Shown one piece after another: positions 34,202 to 42,174 of a DNA stretch of 43,541 bases; the stretch's first letter is position 1, and the number at the start of each line of letters is the position of its first letter. A program made the translations under genes and the position numbers. The stretch comes from Ruminococcus flavefaciens (GTDB lineage Bacteria > Bacillota > Clostridia > Oscillospirales > Ruminococcaceae): positions 1-43,541 of the forward strand of contig CACWPR010000008.1 of assembly GCA_902762855.1 (NCBI GenBank). The letters are read 5' to 3'. Below the pieces are notes generated by a model, which was given only the letters and a program-made list of their open reading frames with translations, was not told the DNA's origin and made no database searches.

Positions 34202-34924
34202 TTACCAGATGATATAGTCATTGCCGTCGATGTTATATATACATATCCAGATGAAGTCAGTATCTCCCAGCTCAACACCCAGAGGGAAGTCATAGGAAGC
34301 ACGAGGGATGACCTCACCGCCCAGTCCGCTGTCATCGGTAGCGGAGAAGTTGAGGTATATGGGCAGGGCCATTTTAGTGCGTATCTCAGCGTCAGGAGCG
34401 AGCTCCTTTATCTTCTCGTCATAAGGGATGAAATTGAAGCCGCTGTTAGCATCCTTGCAGTCGGCAGCATAAACATAGGTGAACTTGAAATCAGCGCCCA
34501 CAAGGGCCTTGTACCTCTCATAATAGGAGTTAACATAGTCCTGGATGTCAGCGCAGCCGGATTCTGCCACCAGAGCGTCCAGATAGGGCTTGTAGCTCAC
34601 GCTTTCAAAGAGAGCGCTGTCCTTTTCTGCGATAGAGCAGAAGTAGTTGCTGAACAGCTTTCCCTCATCAATTGAGATATAACGGGTATCGAACTCAGTA
34701 GTTGCCAGCACTCCGTCATCCTGCTTGGAGAGAGTGGTGATATTAGCTCCATAGGGCATATCATCGGCTGAAACGTTCACATCATCTCCGATGTCCTCAA
34801 CAAGCGCATTGGGGTCCTTTTCCTTGCTCTCTGAGGAGGAGCCTTCACCGCCGCAGGAGAAAAGTGCAGCAGACATAGACACAGCAGCAGCCGCTGCAAT
34901 AATTTTACTGAATAAAGACTTCAT
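34202..34924 (-). CDS. Putative lipoprotein (distant paralogue of the upstream lipoprotein)
   Basis: 240 residues. The signal peptide ends in A-A-L-F-S-C-G-G, a lipobox whose Cys would be lipidated, and a Ser/Glu-rich linker follows. The globular part shares with the preceding gene the order Y-x-x-Y-L-D, a polar helix, then G-A-D-F-K-F-T-Y-V / G-G-S-F-K-I-T-R-V and a C-terminal strand near the end, so the two are distant paralogues. The start is ATG 34924 (GGAG 9 bases upstream); an earlier ATG at 34939 is joined to the upstream stop as TAATG. Function not recognised; extracytoplasmic, membrane-anchored. Confidence 0.72.
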   Translation of the reverse strand: MKSLFSKIIAAAAAVSMSAALFSCGGEGSSSESKEKDPNALVEDIGDDVNVSADDMPYGANITTLSKQDDGVLATTEFDTRYISIDEGKLFSNYFCSIAEKDSALFESVSYKPYLDALVAESGCADIQDYVNSYYERYKALVGADFKFTYVYAADCKDANSGFNFIPYDEKIKELAPDAEIRTKMALPIYLNFSATDDSGLGGEVIPRASYDFPLGVELGDTDFIWICIYNIDGNDYIIW

Positions 34925-34938
34925 ATCAAGCATCTCCA

Positions 34939-35691
34939 TTAACCAAAAGTATAGTATTTTCCGTCCTTCAGCAGGAAGAGAGTATTGAACTGGCTCACCA
35001 GCATAGACTCCTCACCGTCGGTATCCTCAGCCATTATATAGAAAGTGAAATATCTGAGCTCGCCTCCTGAATTCTTTACATTGGTACTGAAATCGCTGCT
35101 GCCGAACACCTCGTCCATATATTCAAGGAAGTCGTCGATGCCCTCCTGTTCGGAATCATATTCCTCTGAGGCTTCAGCCTTCACACGGGTTATCTTGAAG
35201 CTGCCGCCCATAATGTCGTTGAGGTTATCGCACTGTCCGTTGAAGGACTCCTCCAGGCCGTAACCGTAGTCCTTCTGGAGGAAGGTCTCCATGTCATCGC
35301 AGTATTCCGGGTAATTTATCTCCTTATATCCCTCAAAGTCCCTGTTCTGGAATGTGAGGAAGTAGCGTTCAAGGGTCTGCATGAGCTCTCTGGAGAATGC
35401 GGTATCGTCGTAATAGAGCTTTATACCGGTCTCAGGGTCAGTTCTGTAATCTCCAAGGTCGTAGTCCATAGCGCCCTCTTCGGGAGACTCAAGGGGCCAC
35501 TCCTCAGAGCTGCTGCCGGATGCTGTTTCATCTTCAGAGCTGCCGTTGCCTCCGGCAGCTACCTCTCCTGAGCCCTGTAAATATGTATCTGCTGCGGATG
35601 AGGAGGAAGATGCTTTGTCCGAGCATGAAGTCAGGCTGCAAAGTCCCAGAAGGGAGCAGAGTGCGAGAGCAGTGATAGCCGTTCTTTTCAT
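34939..35691 (-). CDS. Putative lipoprotein
   Basis: 250 residues. Lipoprotein signal with L-T-S-C-S-D at the lipobox, then a long Ser/Gly/Glu-rich linker (about 25-75) typical of surface-tethered proteins, then an acidic globular domain ending in F-L-L-K-D-G-K-Y-Y-T-F-G. That ending resembles the K-D-G-x-W/Y-x-F close of NTF2-like/DUF4878-type lipoproteins, but I cannot assign it. 25 bases after the LRR lipoprotein gene and directly coupled to the next lipoprotein gene. Confidence 0.72.
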   Translation of the reverse strand: MKRTAITALALCSLLGLCSLTSCSDKASSSSSAADTYLQGSGEVAAGGNGSSEDETASGSSSEEWPLESPEEGAMDYDLGDYRTDPETGIKLYYDDTAFSRELMQTLERYFLTFQNRDFEGYKEINYPEYCDDMETFLQKDYGYGLEESFNGQCDNLNDIMGGSFKITRVKAEASEEYDSEQEGIDDFLEYMDEVFGSSDFSTNVKNSGGELRYFTFYIMAEDTDGEESMLVSQFNTLFLLKDGKYYTFG

Positions 35692-35716
35692 AAGCGTAAT
35701 CCTTTCGTTCGGAGCG

Positions 35717-36424
35717 TCATTGTTCCGGAGAGAATTCCCCGTTATTTATCTTCTCTGCCCACTGAGCGGCTGCGGAGCCCTCAGGTGCATATACTGTCAC
35801 AGAAGGCAGCTCCTCAAGTCCCCAGTAATCATATTCAAGCTCAGGGTTTTCCACGGTAACAGAGGTGAGTCCGGTACAGCCTGTGAAAGCCTCCTCCTGT
35901 ACCTTGACAACGGATGCCGGGATAGTTATATCAGTGAGAGAGGTACACTCCACGAAGGCTCCCCTCTGTATCTCAGTAAGGCTCTGGGGCATATTAATTG
36001 AGTAAAGGTCAGCACATCCGCTGAAAGCGCACTCACATATCTTTGTAACGGAGTCCGGGAGCACCACTTCAAGGAGACCGTCCTTAGCCTCAAAGGCATA
36101 GAAGCCTATCTCAGTAACCGGAGCACCGCCCATTTCTGCGGGGACCTCCACAGTCTGGGCATTTCCCTTATAGCTTGTGATTATAGTATGCCCCTCATAG
36201 ACCTCATAATCGAACTCATCGTCTGTTGAAACGATGTCCCTGTCCCTTACGGTAGCAAGGGGCGCCCAGGATTCCAGCTCGGTAGAGACCTCAGCGGTCT
36301 CCTCCTGAGGCTGAGTCTCGTAGTCCGGGCTTTCCGAGTCCTGACCGGACTTTTTTCCGCCGCAGGCTGAGAGCAGTCCGGCTGAAAGGGCAAAAGCAAG
36401 AGAAACAGTAATTATCTTCTTCAT
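35717..36424 (-). CDS. Leucine-rich-repeat lipoprotein
   Basis: 235 residues. Lipobox L-S-A-C-G-G, an acidic linker (about 25-65), then about four LRR_5/BspA-type repeats (V-L-P-D-S-V-T-K-I-C-E-C-A-F-S-G-C-A-D-L and similar), ending with V-Y-A-P-E-G-S-A-A-A-Q-W-A, the usual cap of such proteins. Likely faces the outside and binds protein or glycan. No dockerin, so it is membrane-anchored rather than scaffold-bound, in contrast to the LRR protein at 31196. GGAGG precedes the ATG, 58 bases after typA. Confidence 0.82.
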   Translation of the reverse strand: MKKIITVSLAFALSAGLLSACGGKKSGQDSESPDYETQPQEETAEVSTELESWAPLATVRDRDIVSTDDEFDYEVYEGHTIITSYKGNAQTVEVPAEMGGAPVTEIGFYAFEAKDGLLEVVLPDSVTKICECAFSGCADLYSINMPQSLTEIQRGAFVECTSLTDITIPASVVKVQEEAFTGCTGLTSVTVENPELEYDYWGLEELPSVTVYAPEGSAAAQWAEKINNGEFSPEQ

Positions 36425-36482
36425 GATAGACCTCCGTTATGCGGAATATGTGAGGGGTATGTGTTGTAAAGATGAAATATCA

Positions 36483-38318
36483 TCAGCCGTTCTTGGCGGC
36501 ATTTCCTCTTATCTTAGCTCTCTGGGTATTGCTGAGGACTCTCTTTCTGATACGGAGGGACTCAGGAGTTACCTCAAGGAGCTCATCGTCAGCCAGGAAT
36601 TCAAGGCAGTCCTCAAGGCTGAGTGTTCTCGGAGGAACAAGACGGAGAGCATCATCGCTTCCGCTTGCACGGGTATTTGTAAGGTGCTTTCTCTTGCAGA
36701 CGTTGACAACGAGGTCCTCAGTCTTAGGAGAAGCGCCGACTATCATGCCCTCGTATACGGGAGTACCGGCAGTGATGAAGAGCTGACCACGCTCCTGAGC
36801 GTTGTAGAGACCGTAAGTAACAGCCTCGCCGGTCTCGAAGGAAACGAGAGAACCGGTGTTTCTGCGCTCGATGTCGCCCTTGTAAGGCTGATAGCCTTCA
36901 AATACGTGGCTCATGATACCCTCACCCTTGGTGTCGGTGAGGAATTCGCTCTTGTAGCCGAAGAGGCCTCTTGCAGGGATGAGGAATTCGATACGCATAC
37001 GGCTGCCCTGTGGGTGCATATCCAGCATCTCGCCCTTACGTGTGCCGATCTTTTCCATAACGGAACCAACGCAGTCCTCAGGCACGTCGATAACAAGGCG
37101 CTCCATAGGCTCCAGCTTCTGGCCGGTCTCCTCGTCCTTCTTGAAGAGAACACGGGGAGTAGAAACGCCCAGCTCATAGCCTTCACGGCGCATATTCTCG
37201 ATGAGGATAGAGAGGTGCATCTCGCCTCTTCCGGCAACACGGAAGGAGTCGGTGCTGTCTGTCTCCTCAACACGGAGAGAAACGTCACGGAGGAGCTCAC
37301 GGAAGAGTCTCTCACGGAGCTGACGGGAAGTCACGAACTTGCCCTCCTTGCCGGCAAACGGGCTGTCGTTAACGGAGAAAGTCATCTCAACAGTAGGCTC
37401 ACTTATCTTTACGAAGGGCAGCGGGTCAGGGGCTTCTGCAGCGCAGATAGTATCACCGATAGTGATGCCCTCGATACCGGATATCCAGACAATATCGCCC
37501 ATTTTAGCCTCCTGAACGGGAACACGGTTCAGGCCCTCTATCTGAAGGAGGGAGACTATCTTGGCATTGTAGTTCTTTTTGGAGCCTGTGTAGTCACAGA
37601 CAGTTACCTGCTGATTTACCTTGATATTGCCTCTTACGATACGGCCGATGCCGATACGGCCGACGTACTCATTGTAGTCGATAGAGGAAATGAGCATCTG
37701 GAGAGGCTCTTCCTCCTCACCCTTAGGCGGCTCTATGTAGTTGATGATAGTATCGAAAAGGGGCTTGAGGTCAGTACCGGCCTCATACTGGCTGAGAGAA
37801 GCAGTACCGCTTCTGCCTGAACAGAAGAGCAGCGGAGATTCGAGCTGTTCCTCGTTTGCATCCAGGTCAAGGAGAAGCTCCAGGACCTCGTCGCCTATCT
37901 CATCGAGACGAGCATCGGGACGGTCTATCTTGTTGACAACAACGATTATCTTGTGGCCCATTTCAAGAGCCTTTGAGAGAACGAAACGTGTCTGGGGCAT
38001 AGGACCCTCAGCAGCGTCAACGAGAAGAAGTACTCCGTCCACCATTTCGAGGACACGCTCAACCTCGCCGCCGAAGTCAGCATGGCCGGGGGTATCGATT
38101 ATGTTTATCTTAGTTCCATTGTACATAACGGAAGTATTTTTTGCGAGGATAGTGATGCCTCTCTCACGCTCGATGTCATTTGAGTCCATAACACGCTCAG
38201 CAACGGCCTGATTCTCACGGAACACACCGCCCTGTTTGAGCATCTCGTCAACGAGGGTAGTCTTACCGTGGTCAACGTGGGCGATGATAGCGATGTTTCT
38301 CAGATCTTCTCTTATCAT
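36483..38318 (-). CDS. typA: Translational GTPase TypA/BipA
   Basis: A 611-residue ribosome-associated GTPase of the EF-G/LepA group, linked to ribosome assembly and stress adaptation. G motifs: A-H-V-D-H-G-K-T-T (G1), E-R-G-I-T-I (G2), D-T-P-G-H-A-D-F (G3), N-K-I-D (G4) and S-G-R-S-G (G5-like). Domains II, III and V follow, with the TypA-specific C-terminal domain (P-R-T-L-S-L-E-D-C-L-E-F). Full length. The CGGAGGAAAG sequence precedes the ATG. It heads the cluster with three lipoprotein genes; no terminator is seen between typA and them. Confidence 0.95.
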   Translation of the reverse strand: MIREDLRNIAIIAHVDHGKTTLVDEMLKQGGVFRENQAVAERVMDSNDIERERGITILAKNTSVMYNGTKINIIDTPGHADFGGEVERVLEMVDGVLLLVDAAEGPMPQTRFVLSKALEMGHKIIVVVNKIDRPDARLDEIGDEVLELLLDLDANEEQLESPLLFCSGRSGTASLSQYEAGTDLKPLFDTIINYIEPPKGEEEEPLQMLISSIDYNEYVGRIGIGRIVRGNIKVNQQVTVCDYTGSKKNYNAKIVSLLQIEGLNRVPVQEAKMGDIVWISGIEGITIGDTICAAEAPDPLPFVKISEPTVEMTFSVNDSPFAGKEGKFVTSRQLRERLFRELLRDVSLRVEETDSTDSFRVAGRGEMHLSILIENMRREGYELGVSTPRVLFKKDEETGQKLEPMERLVIDVPEDCVGSVMEKIGTRKGEMLDMHPQGSRMRIEFLIPARGLFGYKSEFLTDTKGEGIMSHVFEGYQPYKGDIERRNTGSLVSFETGEAVTYGLYNAQERGQLFITAGTPVYEGMIVGASPKTEDLVVNVCKRKHLTNTRASGSDDALRLVPPRTLSLEDCLEFLADDELLEVTPESLRIRKRVLSNTQRAKIRGNAAKNG

Positions 38319-38537
38319 ATTTTCTTTCCTCCGGGTGCAAATTCATTCTCTTTGCTCAGACCTCACGGTCCTTATCCGCTGTACTGTGTCAGGCATCAGC
38401 GGCAAAAATTATCTGACGTTTACTATAATTATACACAACAGCGCAGTATTTCCGTGCAAAACCTCTTTTTTTCCGGGCATAAAAAAGTCCTTGCAGGGTT
38501 TGCAAGGGTGTAAAGCGGATGTTGTGTCAAAAGAAAT

Positions 38538-38559
38538 CGCCCCGAAGTTTATCGGGGCG
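38538..38559 (-). terminator. Intrinsic terminator of the tRNA Pro-Thr-Tyr transcript
   Basis: CGCCCCGA (38538-38545) pairs with TCGGGGCG (38552-38559) around a 6-base loop. On the minus strand ATTTCTTTT follows. It lies 5 bases after the tRNA-Tyr 3' end. Confidence 0.85.
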
Positions 38560-38563
38560 TTTC

Positions 38564-38649
38564 TGGTGGGAGAGGATGGATTCGGACCATCGAAGCTGAA
38601 AAGCAACAGATTTACAGTCTGCCCCCTTTGGCCACTCGGGAACTCTCCC
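38564..38649 (-). tRNA. tRNA-Tyr (anticodon GTA)
   Basis: 86 bases including an encoded CCA. Acceptor GGGAGAG/CTCTCCC pairs fully. The anticodon arm GACTGTAAATC shows GTA. The long variable arm is as expected for a class II tRNA-Tyr. T loop TCCGAATC is present. Last of three tRNA genes in the transcript. Confidence 0.93.
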
Positions 38650-38683
38650 AATTATGGATCTTGCATGATACAATGCAAAATAA

Positions 38684-38759
38684 TGGAGCTGGTGGACGGA
38701 CTCGAACCCCCGACCTGCTGATTACAAATCAGCTGCTCTACCAACTGAGCTACACCAGC
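38684..38759 (-). tRNA. tRNA-Thr (anticodon TGT)
   Basis: 76 bases including encoded CCA. Acceptor GCTGGTG/CACCAGC, D arm GCTCAGTTGGTAGAGC, anticodon arm CTGATTTGTAATCAG with TGT, and T loop GTTCGAGTC all present. 34 bases upstream of tRNA-Tyr. Confidence 0.94.
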
Positions 38760-38833
38760 GCTAATGCTTAATTATTATATCATACATTCTTGAGTTTGTC
38801 AAGTACTTTTTTTGAATTTTTTTGAAAAAATTC

Positions 38834-38910
38834 TGGTCGAGGCGACAGGACTCGAACCTGCGGCATCTTGGTCCCAAACCAAGCACTCTACCAAACTGAG
38901 CTACGCCTCG
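38834..38910 (-). tRNA. tRNA-Pro (anticodon TGG)
   Basis: 77 bases including encoded CCA. Acceptor CGAGGCG/CGCCTCG, anticodon arm CTTGGTTTGGGACCAAG with TGG, standard D and T loops. First gene of the tRNA operon, 39 bases after the -10 box. Confidence 0.94.
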
Positions 38911-38949
38911 GACTAACATTTCCGATAGTCCTTGTCGGACAGCTTTTAT

Positions 38950-38978
38950 ATTATACCAGCAATCAAGCAGATTGTCAA
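38950..38978 (-). promoter_or_regulatory. Consensus promoter of the tRNA Pro-Thr-Tyr operon
   Basis: On the minus strand TTGACA (38973-38978) and TATAAT (38950-38955) are both perfect and separated by 17 bases, as expected for stable RNA genes. Confidence 0.88.
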
Positions 38979-39053
38979 TAGTTTTCAGGAGTTTTGTATA
39001 CTTGCACAAATTTCCGCATCTCGTTATCGTTTCCGTTGGCAAAAAAGAAAAGA

Positions 39054-39069
39054 GGGAGCTTTCGCTCCC
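39054..39069 (-). terminator. Intrinsic terminator of the acidic helical protein gene
   Basis: GGGAGC (39054-39059) pairs with GCTCCC (39064-39069) around a TTTC loop (GAAA on the minus strand), followed on the minus strand by TCTTTTCTTTTTT. Confidence 0.75.
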
Positions 39070-39080
39070 CCGTTAAAGCA

Positions 39081-39374
39081 TTAGTCCTTTATCTCGTCAG
39101 CAGCGTCCTTGACAGCGTCAACCGCATCTTCAGCCGCATCCTTGATATCTTCAGCAGCGTCCTCAGCAGCATCAGCAGCATTTTCAACTGCGTCCTTAAC
39201 TGTATCGTCATTTATCTCGAAGTCGATGTTATCGTCTCCGCCGATCTCGTAATCATCATAAATATCGTCGTCGTAATCGTTATCAGCGCTGTCGCCCTTG
39301 AGAATCTTTGAGGCAACGTATCCGGCAGCGGCTGCTGCACCTGCGGCTAATACTGCAACAAAAAACTTATTCAT
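39081..39374 (-). CDS. Small membrane-anchored acidic protein with Ala/Asp-rich helical repeats
   Basis: 97 residues. An N-terminal Ala-rich hydrophobic helix (2-24, with A-A-G-A-A-A-A-A-G-Y) could anchor it. An Asp/Tyr-rich acidic stretch (about 28-52) follows. The C-terminal 45 residues repeat V/A-x-D-A-A/V-E/K-D-A-A-E-D, an amphipathic 7- or 11-residue pattern like LEA or YtxH-type helices. The start is ATG 39374 (AGAGGA upstream); the longer frame to 39398 would include the ribosome-binding site. It has its own consensus promoter (39451-39479) and terminator. Function unknown; a stress or envelope role is only suggested by composition. Confidence 0.75.
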   Translation of the reverse strand: MNKFFVAVLAAGAAAAAGYVASKILKGDSADNDYDDDIYDDYEIGGDDNIDFEINDDTVKDAVENAADAAEDAAEDIKDAAEDAVDAVKDAADEIKD

Positions 39375-39450
39375 TTTAAATTCCTCTTTTCTCCGCAAGA
39401 ATTATTTTTTTACCGAACCCCTTGCGACCGGATCACGATAAACTATACTT

Positions 39451-39479
39451 ATTATACCACACTCTGTTTTGAATTTCAA
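39451..39479 (-). promoter_or_regulatory. Promoter of the acidic helical protein gene
   Basis: On the minus strand TTGAAA (39474-39479) and TATAAT (39451-39456) are separated by 17 bases, leaving a leader of about 70 bases. Confidence 0.78.
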
Positions 39480-39483
39480 CTGT

Positions 39484-40206
39484 TTACATATTATTTGTTA
39501 AAAACATCAAAATTGAGAGTGCAGTTATTGGTGCAGTTTCACAACGAAGTATTCTTTTTCCCAGCCAGACCTGTACAGCACCAGTCTCGACCGCTGCCTG
39601 AGCCTCTTCCTTGTCAAATCCTCCCTCACTGCCAATGACCAGTCCTATGCTTTTGACGTCCTCAAATCCCACATCTCCGAAGGAGCGGCCGCCCTCTTCC
39701 TCGTACAGAATGACAGTCCTGTCCAGTTCCTTTATCATGGCGAGAGCCTCTTTGTAGCTTACCATAGGAGCGACCTCAGGGACTATCCCCCTCCCGGACT
39801 GCTTAGCAGCCTCCTCAGCTATCTTATTCAGCCTTACCAGCTTTTTTGCAAAGTCCTTTGAGTCCGGCCGTGAGACGCATCTCCTCGTGAGCACCGGGAC
39901 TATTCTCGTCACACCCAGTTCAACACTTTTCCGAACGATGAACTCCAGTTTGTCCAGCTTAGGGACAGCCTGGAACAACGTCACATCCACTGTAGGCTCA
40001 GCGGCACAGCGGTGCTTTTCAACAAGGTCCAGGTAGACCATATCGCCTGTGATGCTCCTGACATTACAGTTATAGTCGATACCGTTACAGCAGACCGTCA
40101 GCGGTTCTCCAGCCTTCATGCGAAGGGAAAAGCCCACATGATGAGCATCCGGTCCTGTAAGGCAGATATTCTCTTCATCTATCTCATTGGTAAAAAATCT
40201 CGGCAT
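39484..40206 (-). CDS. rsmE: 16S rRNA m3U1498 methyltransferase
   Basis: A 240-residue SPOUT-class methyltransferase that N3-methylates U1498 of 16S rRNA. M-P-R-F-F is the typical start. P-D-A-H-H-V-G-F-S-L-R-M is the N-terminal PUA-like motif. I-G-S-E-G-G-F-D-K-E-E and L-G-K-R-I-L-R-C-E-T-A are the trefoil-knot SAM-binding loops. GGAGAG before the ATG. Its usual partner prmA is not seen nearby. Its promoter overlaps the end of the upstream dockerin gene. Confidence 0.93.
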   Translation of the reverse strand: MPRFFTNEIDEENICLTGPDAHHVGFSLRMKAGEPLTVCCNGIDYNCNVRSITGDMVYLDLVEKHRCAAEPTVDVTLFQAVPKLDKLEFIVRKSVELGVTRIVPVLTRRCVSRPDSKDFAKKLVRLNKIAEEAAKQSGRGIVPEVAPMVSYKEALAMIKELDRTVILYEEEGGRSFGDVGFEDVKSIGLVIGSEGGFDKEEAQAAVETGAVQVWLGKRILRCETAPITALSILMFLTNNM

Positions 40207-40227
40207 AAGCTATCACTCTCCAGGACC

Positions 40228-40256
40228 ATTATACTATATATCGCCGTAAAAATCAA
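40228..40256 (-). promoter_or_regulatory. Promoter of rsmE, overlapping the upstream gene's stop
   Basis: On the minus strand TTGATT (40251-40256) and TATAAT (40228-40233) are separated by 17 bases. The -35 box includes the TGA stop (40253-40255) of the dockerin peptidase gene. Confidence 0.75.
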
Positions 40257-42025
40257 TAGTAGACCACTCTTCCGCCCAACTCCGTGAAGATACTGCTGAA
40301 CTGAGTCTTTGTCATAGTCACGCTGGAACCGGTATTCGGGTCTCTGTAGGTGAGGTAGTCGCCGTCAACTCCGCAAACCACTACAGCGTGTTCACCAGCC
40401 GGCCACTTTATGAGCTTGCCGGTCTTGTAGTCGAACCAGCTGTCATTATAGCGTATACCCTTCTGAGGGTCAGTGGTGTACCAGGCCACAACAGGACTTC
40501 CGCTCTTGACTATTTCTGCCAGTTCACCAACGGTAACGCCCTCTTTTGTCTTGACGCCTGCCTTGAATTTAGCAGCAGTCTGAGCGATAGGCTCATTAAA
40601 GACTCCGTATGAATAAGCACTTCTGGGGTCACCGATGAATCCTCTCTCCGGGTCGCCGCCGTAGACGGAGCCATTCTCATAATAAGGCAGCGGCTCCTTG
40701 GGCAGAGCCGTGACTATCTGTTCCATAGTAACGTTCACGCCATAATATTTCAGCAGCATATACAGAGCAGCACTTTCGCAGCCGGTAGGATAATCAGGAT
40801 GCTGGCAGTACTCCATAACATTGAGCATAACAGGCTTTTCCGGCTCAACCACAGGCGGCTCCGGAGGGTTCATCACAGCCTTTCTCAGAAGTGCCATATC
40901 AAAGCCGTTGACCTCAGTGTCCATAGTCATATCAGCAGCAGTGAACTGAACAGGAGTTATGGTTATCAGTCCGAGAAGACTTCTCTGGAGGATGACCATA
41001 TCCGAGATGTCGATAGTGCCGTTGAGATTGAGGTCTCCCATAAGTCCGCTGTGCACCCTTGCGATAACGGAGAAGTCAGAGTGTACGAGCTCGCTCTCAT
41101 TTCCGGCGGTATCCCTCGCAAACACCTTGAAGGTATATTTCTCATCCGGCAGCACAGCAATATTGACAGTCTTGCCGAAAACATCCGCAAGAGCACAGGT
41201 GCGCTCAGCTGTTTTCAACTCTGCACACTGCACCTCGCCGCCCTTTCTGTCATAGACTCCGCCCCACACTTTTTCGAGAGGCTGGTCAGAGCACACCGTA
41301 CCTGATATTTCCCAGCCGCTGCCGCTCTGTACGAACCAGCTTGGGAAGCTGCCGGACTCCACAAGCATCGAAGGCTCCTCGTCAGCGATACGATACATAT
41401 AATCCATGTACGCAAAGCCGGATATTCCGTTATATTCTATGTGGGCCCAGGTGCCGTTCGCCTTCGTGACCAGAAACTTTGCACCGTCTGGGATAGAGCC
41501 GATTATAGCGGTAGCAGTGCTGTGACCGGCTCTGATATTCAGCGCACCAACACCTTCAAGGCCCTTTGTTGTATAAACTCCGGCATAGTCAGCAGTACAT
41601 CCGCAGTCCGGGTCCGGAGCTGACTCCAGTTTTTTCATATAGCTCATATACGCATATCCCGATATTCCGTTATATTCTATGTGAGCCCATGTACCGTCAG
41701 CTTTGGTGACGGTAAACACCGCCCCTGCCGGGATAACGCCCAGTATAGAATAGGTCGTACCGTGACCGCTGCGGATGTTGAGATTCTCTCCGGCATCCAG
41801 GTCGTAGGTGGTATATGTACCGGCATAGCTGTCAGAGCAATTGCACTGGACGGCACTGGTCAAGAACTGGACCGCCTCAAATCCTATATGGAGGACCTCC
41901 TCATCAGTGCTGACCTCGGAAGAGAAGTCAGGCTCCTCAGCAGCCGCATAACAGCTCACAACAGGATAGTATGCGCCGGACACAGCAAGTATTACCGCAG
42001 CAGCGGCAGAAATGAGTTTTTTCAT
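40253..42025 (-). CDS. Secreted SH3-SH3-dockerin-C39-like cysteine peptidase
   Basis: A 590-residue exported protein. The signal peptide spans about 1-28. Two bacterial SH3 domains (about 62-132 and 142-212) share the pattern L-N-I-R-x-G-H-x-T ... G-T-W-A-H-I-E-Y-N-G-I-S-G-Y/F-A-Y-M and probably bind cell-wall peptide. A beta-rich Ig/FN3-like segment (about 225-322) comes next, then a dockerin (328-386, D-L-N-L-N-G-T-I-D-I-S-D). The C-terminal papain-like domain (395-590) is of Peptidase_C39_2 type: Cys416 in P-T-G-C-E-S-A-A, His546 in G-E-H-A-V-V-V-C-G, Asp562 in Y-R-D-P-N. Dockerins are usually terminal, so this internal position is uncommon. It would sit on a scaffold while contacting the wall. 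Substrate unknown: wall peptides, bacteriocin leaders or other cellulosome proteins are all possible. Confidence 0.87.
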   Translation of the reverse strand: MKKLISAAAAVILAVSGAYYPVVSCYAAAEEPDFSSEVSTDEEVLHIGFEAVQFLTSAVQCNCSDSYAGTYTTYDLDAGENLNIRSGHGTTYSILGVIPAGAVFTVTKADGTWAHIEYNGISGYAYMSYMKKLESAPDPDCGCTADYAGVYTTKGLEGVGALNIRAGHSTATAIIGSIPDGAKFLVTKANGTWAHIEYNGISGFAYMDYMYRIADEEPSMLVESGSFPSWFVQSGSGWEISGTVCSDQPLEKVWGGVYDRKGGEVQCAELKTAERTCALADVFGKTVNIAVLPDEKYTFKVFARDTAGNESELVHSDFSVIARVHSGLMGDLNLNGTIDISDMVILQRSLLGLITITPVQFTAADMTMDTEVNGFDMALLRKAVMNPPEPPVVEPEKPVMLNVMEYCQHPDYPTGCESAALYMLLKYYGVNVTMEQIVTALPKEPLPYYENGSVYGGDPERGFIGDPRSAYSYGVFNEPIAQTAAKFKAGVKTKEGVTVGELAEIVKSGSPVVAWYTTDPQKGIRYNDSWFDYKTGKLIKWPAGEHAVVVCGVDGDYLTYRDPNTGSSVTMTKTQFSSIFTELGGRVVYY

Positions 42026-42097
42026 CGTTTTGCTCCTTTGTTCTTATTGTTATTTTTTTGACGTTTCGCTTTAAAAATCGCTTATATAATATAGTTC

Positions 42098-42116
42098 AGT
42101 CCTCATAGGCGGACTG
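42098..42116 (-). other. Short inverted repeat upstream of the C39 peptidase gene
   Basis: CAGTCC (42098-42103) pairs with GGACTG (42111-42116) around a 7-base loop. It lies between the pilin terminator and the peptidase gene; no good promoter spacing was found here. Possibly a leader hairpin or operator. Confidence 0.3.
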
Positions 42117-42130
42117 TCACATTTTTCCTG

Positions 42131-42160
42131 AAAAAAGCTGCATCGCAAACGCAATGCAGC
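42131..42160 (-). terminator. Intrinsic terminator of the pilin-like gene
   Basis: GCTGCAT (42137-42143) pairs with ATGCAGC (42154-42160), with an extra GC/GC pair inside; on the minus strand it runs into TTTTTT (42131-42136). Confidence 0.82.
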
Positions 42161-42174
42161 CTGTCTGAGTCATA

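Noticed and set aside
36423-37820. Plus-strand open frame of 465 codons opposite typA
   Set aside because: Fully antisense to a full-length, well-conserved GTPase; it lacks domain patterns and arises from the codon bias of typA.
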